Of a DNA stretch of 64,000 nucleotides, positions 42,272-53,817 are shown in pieces. Every line of letters starts with the position of its first letter. The stretch's first letter is position 1. Position numbers and translations under genes: made by a program. Below the pieces are notes generated by a model that was given only the letters and a program-made list of their open reading frames with translations, was not told the origin of the DNA and did no database searches. The DNA is from Isoetes taiwanensis. Its lineage: Eukaryota > Streptophyta > Lycopodiopsida > Isoetales > Isoetaceae. The stretch lies in the NCBI GenBank assembly GCA_021234155.1, contig JAJEKV010000181.1, forward strand, positions 498,001-562,000, read 5' to 3'.

Positions 42272-44654
42272 TACCTACATTGAAGGGTTGAATAGCAATA
42301 TCAAGAGGCTTGTTAGAACAATCAACCCAAGGTCAGTGGCAGAAGCGGAAGACAAAGCTATAAGTTTGGAGGAAGCACCATCAACTCCAGCAGAGAAACA
42401 GTCGGCCTTCAGGAGTAAAGCTTCAGGGCAGTACCAAGGGCAGTACCAGAGTAAGCAATCAGCAGCTACGCCATCAGGAGGCCAGCAGCAGGGAAGAGCT
42501 CAAGGTAAGACCTTTGGGGACCGTAAGCCGCAGAATACATCAGGGGGCAGTGTGCTGAAGCGTATCCTAGACAGTTTGACGAAAGAGAAAAGACAGGAGT
42601 GTATTGAGAAGAAGCTTTGTTTCAGGTGCTTCCAGCCAGGGCACCGAACACATGACTGTCCATTCGTCATGCAGGCAGCCTTGGCAGAACTTATGGATTG
42701 GGATTCACCAACAGAAGCAGATGAGGACGACGACCAGCATGAGGCCCAGGACTTCATAGATGGTGAGTGCCACATTTGTGCAAACATTGAGTCAGGTGAT
42801 ATTGAGGATCAGTCGACAGTCATTGCGGCTGATGGGATCATAGATAGTAACCCATATGTAGTCCTCATAGATACAGGTAGTTCTCATAACTTTGCCTCCC
42901 CTAGGTTGGCTGCCCTAATGAAGAACAATGTATTGAAGTCTAAGCCAAGGCCAGTTGCTATGGCAAACGGCTCCATTCGGCACATTAAGCGGAGGAGGAT
43001 CACGTTCGACATAGACCTTAGTGGAAGGAAGTGGCCGATGGGAGCAGAAGTCATGGAAATTGGAAGGTATGACCTTATAGTGGGCATGGAATTCTTGAAG
43101 CCAGCAAAAGCCATGATTGATTGTGATCGCAACGAAGTCGCCATGACGGCACCGGACGGCACCAAATTTATAGTAAAAGGTAAGAAGGCAGCTCCTTCTA
43201 TGCAGTGTATTTCTTTGAAGCAGCTAAGGAAAAGTATAGAAAGAAATAAGGTGGATTACATTTTGAGATTAGAGGCAATTGAGCCCAATAAGCAAGATGG
43301 AAGTGATAAAAAGGGGAGTCAGTTGCCCAAGCCAGTAGCAAGGCTCATCTCAGAATTTAAGGATGTATTCCCGGATGAAATCCGGCAGCTACCACCTTAT
43401 AGGGGTGTGGAGTGTGAGATCACATTAGCACCAGATGCTAAGCCTACCAGCAAGGCACCATACAGGATGAGCACCCCAGAGTTGACAGAGCTCAAGAAAC
43501 AGCTCCAGGAATTGCTTGAGCTTGGTTTTATTAGAGCAAGTGTGTCTCCTTTCGGAGCACCTATACTCTTTGTGAAGAAGAAAGATGGGAGCTTAAGAAT
43601 GTGCATAGACTATCGCCAGCTCAACAAGCAGACGATTAAGAACAAGTATGCATTGCCAAGGGCCGATGATTTGATGGACCAGCTCCAAGGAGCAAGAGTA
43701 TTCTCAAAAATTGACTTAAGGTCAGGGTACCATCAGATAAGAATTAAGGAAGAGGATATCCATAAGACCGCCTTTAGAACGCGGTATGGTCACTTTGAGT
43801 TCACAGTAATGCCCTTTGGATTGTCGAACGCTCCAGCAACTTTTATGCGCCTCATGAACGACGTCTTCAGGGATTTTCTAGATGAGTTTGTCATTGTCTT
43901 CTTCGACGACATTCTAGTCTACAGCAAGTCCATGGAAGATCACGATCAGCATTTGAGGAAAGTCTTGGAGAAGCTGAGACGCCATCGCTTGTATGGCAAG
44001 CTCTCCAAATGCCACTTTGCTACCGAAAGAGTGGAGTACTTGGGCCATGTAATATCGGCGGAAGGGATTTCCACCGACCCCGCAAAGATAGAGGCAGTAG
44101 TTGATTGGCCAGCTCCAAGGAATGTAGCAGAAGTAAGAAGCTTTCTCGGGTTGGCGGGATATTACAGAAAGTTCGTGAAGGACTTTGCTAAGTGGGCGTC
44201 TCCTTTGACGGACCTCACTAAGAGTGTTAAGGTGAAAGATTGGAGAGCACATTGGTTAGAGAAAGTCCAAGTTTCCTTTGAGAAGCTCAAGGAGGCCTTG
44301 ACAACAGCTCCAGTGCTCGTCCTTCCGGATCCGAGTAAAGATAAGCTCGTGGCTACGGATGCAAGCAAGATAGCAACGGGGGCAGTCTTGATGCAAGAAG
44401 AAAGGGTAGTCGCCTACGACTCAAAGAAGATGAACGACGCCGAGCAACGCTACCCAACCCATGATCAGGAGCTCTTAGCCATCGTCAGAGCATTAAGGAT
44501 TTGGAGGCATTATTTGCTGGGAAGAAAGTTTCAGTTAGATACTGATCACCAGAGCCTCCAGTATCTTTTCACCCAACCACTCCTCAACCTAAGGCAAAGG
44601 AGGTGGATGGAATTCCTTGAGGAGTATGATTTTGATATAGTATATAAGCCGTAA
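42222..44654 (+). pseudogene. gag C-terminus, protease, reverse transcriptase and RNase H of the H3-bearing element
   Basis: An 810-codon open frame. In order: remainder of capsid; zinc knuckle [14 protein letters not shown] (about 42627); protease [15 protein letters not shown] (about 42861); RT with [30 protein letters not shown] and the catalytic FFDDILVYS (about 43900); RNase H with [30 protein letters not shown] and DTDHQS. It stops at TAA 44652-44654 right after the RNase H domain (FDIVYKP). The sequence KLNVVAHALS continues in a different frame, so one frameshift separates RT/RNase H from integrase. The domains themselves look undamaged. Confidence 0.92.
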
Positions 44655-46240
44655 GCTTAATGTTGTGGCGCATGCTCTCTCTCCAGAGACCGCTTGAGAC
44701 AAGAACGCGATTGTAATCGCGATTTCCACTCTTCGAAAGTGAGTTTGGTAAGAAGATTGAAGAGACCCTGCCAATAGATGAGGATTTCAAGGAAGTATGG
44801 GAAAGCCTTTCTAGGGAGGCTAGAACAGATAAGGAACGGGAGGCCTTCAAGCATTATAAGAAGGAAGGCAACCTGTTGTATCATAAACATAAGTTGTGTG
44901 TGCCCGAATCATCAGGGGTAAGGAAGCTAATTCTTCATGACACACAATAACAGCCCAATAGCGGGGCATGCAGGGGTTTATGAAGACCTACTTCAAGATT
45001 CGAAGTAGTTACTTCGGCCGTGATGAAGAAGCGATAGCCGTATATTCGGGAATGCCAGTTGTGTCAGCAGACCAAAGCAGAGCAGCTTCGAATTCCGGGT
45101 GCCTTAGAGCCATTGGGGGTGCCAAATGCTAAGTGGGAGGTCATAAGTATGAATTTTATCACCGGACTCCCTAGAACTCTTCGAGGCAAGGATGCATTGA
45201 TGGTTGTCGTAGACAAGTTATCTAAGATGGCACATTTTGTGCCTTGCAGAACTACGGACACCGCATTAGATACTGCCAAGCTATTTGTAAAGGAGATTTT
45301 TAGACTCCATGGCATGCCTCGGGAGATAATTTCGGATAGGGATTCCAAATTTATATGTGCCTTTTGGCAAGACCTCTTTAGCACGATTCAGACGAAGCTC
45401 TCCATGAGCACGGCTTATCATCCCCAAACAAATGGTCAGACGGAGCGGACGAATCGCATCATCGAGGATATGCTTCGAAGTTATGTGTGGAATAAGCAAT
45501 CCAAGTGGGATGAGTTCATCCACTTGGTGGAGTTCGCCTACAATAGTGCCAAGCAGGAGTCATCTCAGATGTCTCCTTTCATGGTAAATTACGGGTACCA
45601 GTGCCTAACCCCAGATACTTGGCACAATCCTGTGTCAAAGGTGGAAGTATCCCAGCAGATGCTTGGGGATATGCAGCAGTTGGTGGAAGAAGTAAGGGGT
45701 TACTTATTGGCAGCAAGAAGTCGGCAGAAGAGTGTAGCCGACAGGCACAGGACCGTAAGAGAGTTTAAGGTAGGTGATAGCGTGTGGTTGAAGATCAAGG
45801 TTAAGCAAGCTAAGCTTCGGATTGGTAGTTGCAAGAAGCTTGCCCCTAGGTGGGCTGGGCCGTTTAAGATTTTAGAAAAAGTGGGCTCCCAAGCCTACAA
45901 GTTGGATCTCCCGGCCCATCTCAAGGTTTACAAGGTTTTCCACGTAAGTTTATTAAAAAGGCACAATCCTAACCCTGAGGAGGTTTTGGATACTCCAACT
46001 TTGTTGGAAATGACGGAAGAGCAAGTGGAAATCGTGCCTGAGTTACTTCTTGATAAGTCATTCAAGAAGACTAGGAGATCTCAGTTCCTCCAGTATTTGG
46101 TCAAGTGGAAACACTTGCCCGTGGAAGACGCGACTTGGGTATTGAAGCAGGATTTGGAGAAGCAATACCCAGAGTTTATGAAGGAGTTTGATGGGCGAGT
46201 CGTCTCCGACCTGGTCGACCCCGACTCGCCAGGAGGTTAG
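44655..46240 (+). pseudogene. Integrase and chromodomain of the H3-bearing element
   Basis: The zinc-binding part (44655-45058) is broken by stops and shifts, with only QLCQQTKAEQ of the HHCC end clear. From 45059 the frame is open to TAG at 46238-46240. The core has RTTDTALDTAKLFVKEIFRL, SDRDSKF (second Asp) and YHPQTNGQTERTNRI (Glu region). The first catalytic Asp, normally in MDFITGLP, is Asn here (codon AAT 45152-45154). After the C-terminal DNA-binding part (LAPRWAGPFKILEKVG) comes a chromodomain: FLQYLVKWKHLPVEDATWV (about 46085). The Asp-to-Asn change alone should abolish strand transfer. Confidence 0.9.
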
Positions 46241-47055
46241 CTTAGTATGCTTCTTAGTTAACCTTAAGTTCGGGCTCATGTCTTCTAGTTGGTAGAATAC
46301 ATGTGCCAGAATCTTGGAACGTGTGGGCGATGATGAGATAAGCCTTTAAGGCGTTCTCTAGGCCAACATGCACCAAGAGGTGCGCATGACCAATAGGGTC
46401 ATGCGAGAGAGAGAAGGAAAGGCATGGTGCGCGATGATGGGACATCAGTCGGATGCTCCCTATGCCACGATGTGGGGGTCGCACACCTGGCCGTAGGGGG
46501 GGTCATGGTGAAGGTCAAAGTGATCATGCGCGATGATGGGATCGTGAGACGTTCCCTAGCTTGAAACCCTTGGGGCATGATGCACTAGGGGTACTCGGCA
46601 CCGGGTAACCGAGTACAAGGTAGCACTTGATCATGGGCGATGATGGGATCATCTTAAATGGTCCTTAAGCTCAAATCCGGAAGGGCCATGATCGAGTGCA
46701 AGGTATTGGTAAGGGGGATGGTCCCCTAAAACCACAATTTTATTAATTAGACTAACGTAATGTGCTCCATGTGCAGGCAAGTGAGAAGGAGCATCGAGGT
46801 GGAGTGCATTACGAGAAGATGGGGGAACCATAATTTAGATTATGAACCCTAATAACTCTTATAATAATGTTTTTGGATTATTGTAAGAAGTAATCTTGTT
46901 AAGGCTATATAATTTTGTATAAATATAGCCTAAATTTTGACATTTAACTCTTTAATAACAAGTTGATCGTTGAATTTAAGTAAATGCTTTGTCTTGTTTT
47001 TGCAGGATTGAGTAGCCTCGTCACCTTAGCGCAATGCTGAGGACAGCATTGTTCT
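46241..47055 (+). other. 3' untranslated region of the H3-bearing element
   Basis: No gene. GCGATGATGGGAT(C/G)AT recurs near 46325, 46431, 46529 and 46635, giving a loose repeat of about 100 bp. Confidence 0.6.
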
Positions 47056-47068
47056 AAGGGGGGGAGAA
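47056..47068 (+). other. Polypurine tract of the H3-bearing element
   Basis: AAGGGGGGGAGAA directly before the 3' LTR. Confidence 0.85.
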
Positions 47069-48695
47069 TGTGACGTTCCAGGGGAATATACGCTATAAAT
47101 ACGTATATTCCTGGATCCGTCACCATACAAGTCTACTTAAGCAGCCTTGTATGCATTGGAAAGTGGCAAGGGGTGCACATCTAAGTTAATTGTTTAACTT
47201 AGATAACCTTAGGATAAGACCCATTTCCACATGGTCTTATCCTATTGGGCAACCGCCACACGGCCTCATCCTAGTGGTGCCACGTGGCATCCCATGTGGA
47301 CCCACACCTATATTAGCTCTAACCCTAACCCTAGACCTTTTTTCCCTGACCTAGCATCTAAACCCTCATCTACGCGCCCGAAACTCCGTTTCGAGCACCG
47401 TTCGTCGTAGCCTAGCCTGGAGCAGCAGCCCCTGGAAGGTGTGTATGATCGTAGAGCGAGCCACGTCAAGGAGCATGGAGACGCCGGGGATGGGAGGAAG
47501 CGCTTCTGGAGGAGGTAGGTTGAGTAGAGTCCATGTTAGTTCATCTGGGAGTTAGCACTCCAGATGGGTTAGTATTTCGTAGCTAGAGTAGAGCCACCCT
47601 AGACCCTTTGTTGAACATCTTGAACCCTAATCAATGAACCCTAACTGATAGTTAGATATGTATGATTAGGTTAAGATGTTCATATGATATTGTTCATGAT
47701 GATTATGTGATGTTGGTTGATCGTGTTTGTTCCTCTTGTGTTGGGAAGGGGGGTAGAGACCTAGGGCCATATGTAGTATGCTCCTAGTATAGATCCCTTA
47801 GTTCCTATTATATGCGGCCTGTGCATAGGAACCCACCAGGCTATGGAGGCTATGATGTGACTCAGCACCACACAACGGGGCTAGAGGCAATATGGAGGGA
47901 GGATCCCTGCCGAGCGGGGGCTACGGGGGATCCCATAGTGGGCTAGGCTTATGGCCGGTCACTTCGTGTGGGCCGGGCATGGGTCCGACACCTCCTGGGG
48001 CGAAGGTGTTGCCCTGCCTCTCAAGAGTTGCAAGTGTCAGCTTGGCTCTTGTTTTGGGGGGTTCGGTCGGGTACGAATCGTGTGTCGTCACGATTCTCTA
48101 GCCGCCCGTGGAGCCTCTAGACCCCGGGAAGGGGAGATGCAACCCTTCCTACCTCAACGGACCAGGGAGATGCAACCTGGAGTAGTCCCGATGGGTGATG
48201 CCATGGGATTGCGTATCCGAAAGGTTAGAGTCATGCCAGAGCCTGATCTAGCCCATCTGCAAAGTATGCACAGGAGGGGCGGATGGAGTGGTCAACCCTA
48301 GCCATTGTCTTATGCCAGCCCCGCCATTGTTATGACTCGGTCTGCTCTATCTTGAGGCCTATCCAGTCGGTCGACTTCCTTATGTGCCAGATCCACGGGT
48401 AGGAGCTCTCACGTTTTATGGTGTGTGGCTATGTTCTTTGCATCTTTGGATATGTGACGGACTACCCTTCGAGGTAGTATTTGTATTGTTGATGCTAGTT
48501 CTGACATGTTTATCGCTTCCGCTATTATAGGAGCCCATAGGGGAAGGGCGCGCAAGACACCTTCGTGTCCCCTCCCCGCGCTAAGGTCACCTTAGGTGCG
48601 GGGTAGACGAAGGGCCTGTGCGGTTGTTGAGCCGGATGGGGGATTTCCTGCCGAGTGTACGGCCGGGTGCCGTATGTTTAGCAGGGAGCGTCACA
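47069..48695 (+). repeat. 3' LTR of the H3-bearing element
   Basis: 1,627 bp, ends CGTCACA, followed by GATGT. Short open frames inside both LTRs are mirrored in each copy and are not genes. Confidence 0.93.
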
Positions 48696-49639
48696 GATGT
48701 GCTCCGCTGTCAACAAGGAAGTATTCAGACATGGTGTTTTCTTGCATAACACGGGAACAGGAGGAAATGATCAAACAATATTGAAGAGAAAAAACTTATA
48801 TGAAACTGCTACTATTCACAGTGAGCATGGAACACATCGACCAGACAAGGAAGCAAGAAACATACCAAGAGTAGCTAAAGATGATCATGTGGTAAGAAAT
48901 TTGTTTAACAGTAGAGATATTCTTGTGAGGGAAAAAGAAGTTGCCAATACAAACTGGGCAATTCGAAGAACTACAGCAGATAGCAAGATCAGATGCCAAG
49001 GGAGAGTGAGTATCAATGGCAAAAAATGTGATAAACTTATCAATAAAAGTTTATCATCTATCGCAGCCCCTTCTTTCTATGGAATCAGGTCATACAGGGG
49101 TGGCAGTTGTGAACAAGTCTTTTGGTTTTGTGGAGATAATTTGAAATGCACATGGTATGCACATGCTAGCATACTTGAGGTGCCTCAGAGACCCATTTTA
49201 TGGCCAGTTGCAGTGGGCATGAACCTCAAACAGGATGAACTTAATATTCTTCAAAATGGTGGCTACAACTTGGAGGCCACCATTGCGACGAGATGGTAAA
49301 AGAGTTAAGAGAAGGTCAAAACTGAGTAGGCAATGCGAAGTGAACCTAGAGAGGAGCAAAGATATGGGTGATGTAAGAATGAGCATGAATGTGGTAGAGG
49401 CCAAAAAGCATGTTGATTTCCATTTGGAAAGGGAGAAGAACATATACACAGTTAGCATCAAGAACGAGCCTGCTTGCACTTGTCCTGACTTCCAAGGCAA
49501 AGCATTGAAGAACAACTATACACCTTGCAAACATATATTCTATGTCCTTACTAAGATCTTCGGGAGAGATCCAGTGGTTGACTTGACTTTGATCCAGCCT
49601 ATTCTACCTGATGCTATTCTGGACAAACTTCTACAGTAG
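48696..49639 (+). pseudogene. MULE-type transposase, C-terminal part with SWIM zinc finger
   Basis: The reading frame interrupted at 35533 resumes after the GATGT duplication: ...GIKPSEM joins CSAVNKEVFRHGVFL. It stays open to 49299. A shift between about 49240 and 49275 moves to the frame PPLRRDGKRVKRRSKLS, which runs to TAG 49637-49639. The end carries a SWIM finger, CTC ... PCKH (49474-49534), typical of the C-terminus of MULE and FAR1-like proteins and used in DNA binding. In-frame continuity across the insertion shows that the transposase was already present when the gypsy element landed. Confidence 0.8.
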
Positions 49640-50714
49640 TACTTGCATTATAATAACTGTTTTTTTTTAGTTCACAAATTATCTTCTATATTTGGTGGTA
49701 CTTTTGAGAGCACATGACTTGTGCCTCTTCTATGCATCAATATTCCTGTTTTGTGTCCAATATGAGCAAATTGTAGTTTATACCTTCGTTTTGTCTTCTT
49801 ATTTGTATCGAAATGGTAGAAAAAGAACAAAACGCCCAAGCAAAATTGCACTCCTGTAACTATAATAATAGCGCGATATCCTCGTATAAATATAATCGGT
49901 AACTTTAGTCCAAGCTGAGTGTCGTCCCCGTGTTGCATCTACTGACGGGGCATACGAGCAAATTGTATGTGTGCTAACATTATACAATATTAAATATTGT
50001 CCGGCTCGAGGGGCACCCCATCTTAAGTGTTGTCTATTCAGAAATCTCAACCACTTTATCAAACTTCCTTCCTTTGCCTTTCTTCTTGCGCGACATCTTT
50101 TTCCTTTTCAAACTTCTTCTTCTTCTTCTTTTTTGTCAGACTTCTAGACGATCGAAGCAAACCTTGCCTGGCACCTTCTGATACTCTATACATGACGACA
50201 GTCTGGTCGAAGGATAGAGATGCTTCATACGACACGAAGGATCGCTTTTAAATAACGATATAATTTAAGAAGCGAGCAAAGTTTAGTAAATTTTTTGAGT
50301 CTATTTAGCTTTGTTTTGGGATTTTGGACTATTCTTATTTGCTTTCTATTTTTATAGTTTTTAGAGCGTCTCACTATCCCTTTAACCCATTTCTAGTCTG
50401 ACAAATCCTTATTCCAGACCTGCGAGCGGTTGTTTGAAGATCAAACTGGATATAGATGAGGCTTCTTGTTCCATCACATCCACTAGGTATATTATTAAAG
50501 ACTTTTATTGAGATGCAATCTGCTTAGGTTTACTATGTTTAGATAATTTAGATTTAGAAACTCTGTTTAGATGCACTCTTTTTTTTTTGGGAAACAAGAA
50601 CCCTAAAGAAACAAACGAAATTAAAAGTGGCAATTGTAGAAGGATGTTGTGGAATCTTCAAATCCAAATGATGTCATGCCTTGCAGAAATGGCATCATGG
50701 CATAGAGACTCCAG

Positions 50715-50969
50715 GCTTTCTCGACTGGCTAGTCGAGAAAGCATAATCTCGACTCAAGAGTTGAGAATATGCCCCCACCCAAATGAATGCCCTCTCCTTT
50801 GAAGATTCTCGGGTTTTCCAACTGGCTAGTTGAGAAGGCGTATTGTTAACCCCTAGTCGAGAATGCATCTGCTTAGACTAACTCCTTCTCTCCAAATTTT
50901 TAGAGGGAAGGACCTAGATTGAGTGGACTAAACCCCTTAAGCTATTCCAACTAGCTAGTTGAGGAGGCG
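50715..50969. repeat. Three spaced hairpins of one family
   Basis: A perfect 12-bp stem with 4-bp loop, GCTTTCTCGACT-GGCT-AGTCGAGAAAGC (50715-50742), then degenerate copies at 50812-50841 and 50939-50969 that keep the centre AACT(G/A)GCTAGTT. Confidence 0.75.
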
Positions 50970-50980
50970 TGTTCCTGACC

Positions 50981-51345
50981 CGCTACCTATTAATATGCCT
51001 CTTTTCTAACCGCAATGATCCACATCTGTTTGAAAGCCTCTGCAATTTCTTGCTTCCTTGCTCAGCATCTTTCAACATACAGAGATTCTCGACGTTAAAA
51101 TATGTTAAACAAGGAAATAAACAGTCGAACGATCATTTAAATGGTTCTATCTAATCAAAACTACCTATCAATGTGCCTTCTTTCTAACCTCAAAGATCTA
51201 CAATTGTTTGAAAGCCTCTTATTACTTGCTTCTTTACTCAGCATCCCCCAACATAGAGAGATTCTCGAAATTGAAATATGTTGAACAAGGAAACAAGCAG
51301 TCGAACGAGCATTCAAACAGTTCTATGCTAGTCAAGCCTTCAATG
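50981..51345. repeat. Tandem repeat of about 182 bp, two units plus partial third
   Basis: Unit 1 (50981-51161) and unit 2 (51162-51345) share CTACCTATYAATRTGCCT, GTTTGAAAGCCTCT, CAGAGATTCTCGA-like and AACAAGGAAAYAARCAGTCG blocks. Fragments continue to about 51440. Confidence 0.7.
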
Positions 51346-53817
51346 TATTTAGCATTCAAACAGTGCAATCCATCTAACATTTAAACGAGTTCTATATATT
51401 AAGCATTCAACTGTTCTACCCACAACATTCAACAGTTCTATCCACCCACAACTTCGAAACAAGAGAACAAAAACATTGTTAAAACTCACCTCTGCTCGTA
51501 AATATTCTCTGGGCCATTGTATAACAGATCTCGATGCCTCTCCAAGGTCTTTGCCTCTTCCGTTGGCCTCATCAACAAGGCATCTTGTTGCATAACTTGT
51601 ATTAATGAAATGCTTGTGTATCCCGTCTCTATTGCGGTGCAATGAACGACGCATGTGTTCTCAAGCTCCTCTCCACTGCTACTTTGATTCCCCGGGCATC
51701 AATCAAAGCAACTAAACATATTAAAAACTTGTGTTAATCCAAGTTTTTGATTCATGCAAATATAGAAGCTTACATCGTCTTAGTGTTATTGCAAGCGACA
51801 GAGCGAAAGGTAGTCAAAGGCCTGACGATAATTAAAGTTGCATTTGCCCGCACAATAAAAATGAATAAGAGGAAGCTCGGCAATGGAATAAAACCATCAT
51901 CATTAGAAAACACCTACAATGGCTACATTACCTCAAATCCAGATCTCATATGTATATTAAACAATATGCAAATGGATGATAGAGCACTGGTGGCTTCATT
52001 ATGTTTAGACCATAATCCAGATATTATTAATCATAGCTTTCCTGAATCATATATGTACGTAAGCATCAGCAACACTTGGTTCATCATTCTTGCCTGGACT
52101 GAATCATAGATGTACTTACATGTCAATCCAGGGCAATGTCTCATATTGTGGTTCCTCGCATACAACAATTGAATTGACTTAAAAGCATCTTATACTTGTG
52201 TAAATATTTTGATTAATAAAAGATAACATTTTCTATGGTACAAAATTTAGTAAAATACTACAAAAATGACTTGAATTATAATGGAAAAAATACTACATGG
52301 ATTCATTGTATCCCGAAATAAAGTTAACCTAATCTTACCATCTTTGACAATGGTGTCACTACAAATGAGCAACTATTTTATGACACGCAATAAAAAATTT
52401 AAGATCTTATGCTTACTCTAAAATGATGCATGCCAAAAATCCATATCCACCTAGAACCATTCCCAAATTACGAAGCTCGAAATGGTATATGGATATCTCT
52501 AGCAATGGTATTTCTTAGTTTTTAAACACGAAAGAAAGTCTAAGGCATAATGAATTGTTATCAATAATATCAATGGGTAATCACTTCAGATCATAAGTTG
52601 ATAGCACCGAAAATCATGTCTCTAAGTTACACATAACCATCCTCACCATCCTTTTCGTAGAGCTCAATATTTTCAATCCATCCTTTAATTGAAAACTTTA
52701 ATTGAAAACCATCCTTTAATTGATGCTTTCGAAACATCTAAAGGGAACCTCAACTATGCCAATCTTACCCTGCAAAGACAGAATGTTCTGCGTTGTCAGT
52801 TCAAGATCTTGGTTGCACCACAAAATCGGTTCATTCAGAGCGTAAATCGGCCCATTTCCATGCCGAAGAACAATCCACTTCAGGTAAGTTTCATCTCCAG
52901 CATGCTCTCCTTCAAAGAAAATATAAGCACTGAAGAAAGAACCATGCCGAAATGCACTGTTTGCGCAGCTATGGCGTGTCTTGGACAGATGTCGAAAATA
53001 GGGGCATCAAAAAATGAAAACAAAAAAAATTAAGGTATTACGTCCGCTACACATTTCAACGCATTCGCTCCTTGCTTCGGGTCCCATTCATGTTTAAAAA
53101 ATTCCACGATGTTTATCAGAGCAACTCTAGGTCAAAACAATGCCAACGAAGTCTATCAAGGGATGTGGCCCATCGATTCCGTGGACATCAGAGAGGTAAA
53201 ATTTGGCTATTTTTGTAACTTTCAGTTTAATGTCAATCCAATTCAGTTTTCAATCTATGTTAGTGAATTCATCTAGAATAGTCCACTCCTAATTTTTAAA
53301 TTGTGTAAGTAGTTGTGGTAGAGAATTTCAAGCAGCAAAAATTCACTGTAAAATAAAAATTCAGAACTAGTCCTATAACATTTACTATGTTTAGATTAGG
53401 TAATAGAGGATAAAATTTATACCAAGCAGTCGAAGTGTGTGTTGTAGAATGTAACATGTAAGGAAGCCCAAAAGACAAATCGTCCTCAATTTGTATATTC
53501 AAAAGGAGCTAAAGCTACAGCAAGCCAAGCCTTTGTTTACATGCATTAAAGAAAGAGTTAATTTGTGCTTACCTATTGTGTGTGTAACAATGGATTAAAT
53601 TAACACTAAGCAGTTGAATGTAAGGAAGCCTATCATTGTGTATCGAACAGAGAATGAGTTGCATTCAACTCGTTCTTGACTGATCTCATCCTTAAGTTAT
53701 ATTGCAAGTGTTAGTTCTGAAATGTAAAATTCAATCTGAGGCCTTTACTGAGTAAGGCAGGCCTTATTTTTGGATGTGTGTCTCTCAGCCTCTGTGTTTT
53801 TGCTCTGTTTTCTCATA

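Larger units (their letters stand above)
35534..48695 (+). mobile_element. 13.2-kb chromodomain Ty3/gypsy element carrying a histone H3-like gene
   Basis: LTRs at 35534-37155 and 47069-48695 begin TGTGACG and end CGTCACA, flanked by a perfect duplication GATGT (35529-35533, 48696-48700). The interior is 9.9 kb, about 4 kb longer than a usual chromovirus. The extra DNA lies between the primer site and gag: an H3-like gene, a second unknown coding region and a duplicated GC-rich hairpin. Gag-pol, integrase and chromodomain follow. LTRs are close to identical apart from small indels, so insertion is fairly recent, yet the coding part has frameshifts. It interrupts the MULE transposase in frame. 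Confidence 0.93.
49640..53817. other. Gene-free stretch upstream of the P450
   Basis: No gene I can support. Unassigned frames of 114-120 codons at 51747-52109 and 52689-53033 match nothing I know. The second contains a donor-like CAG|GTAAGT at 52884. Repeats inside are listed separately. Confidence 0.4.
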
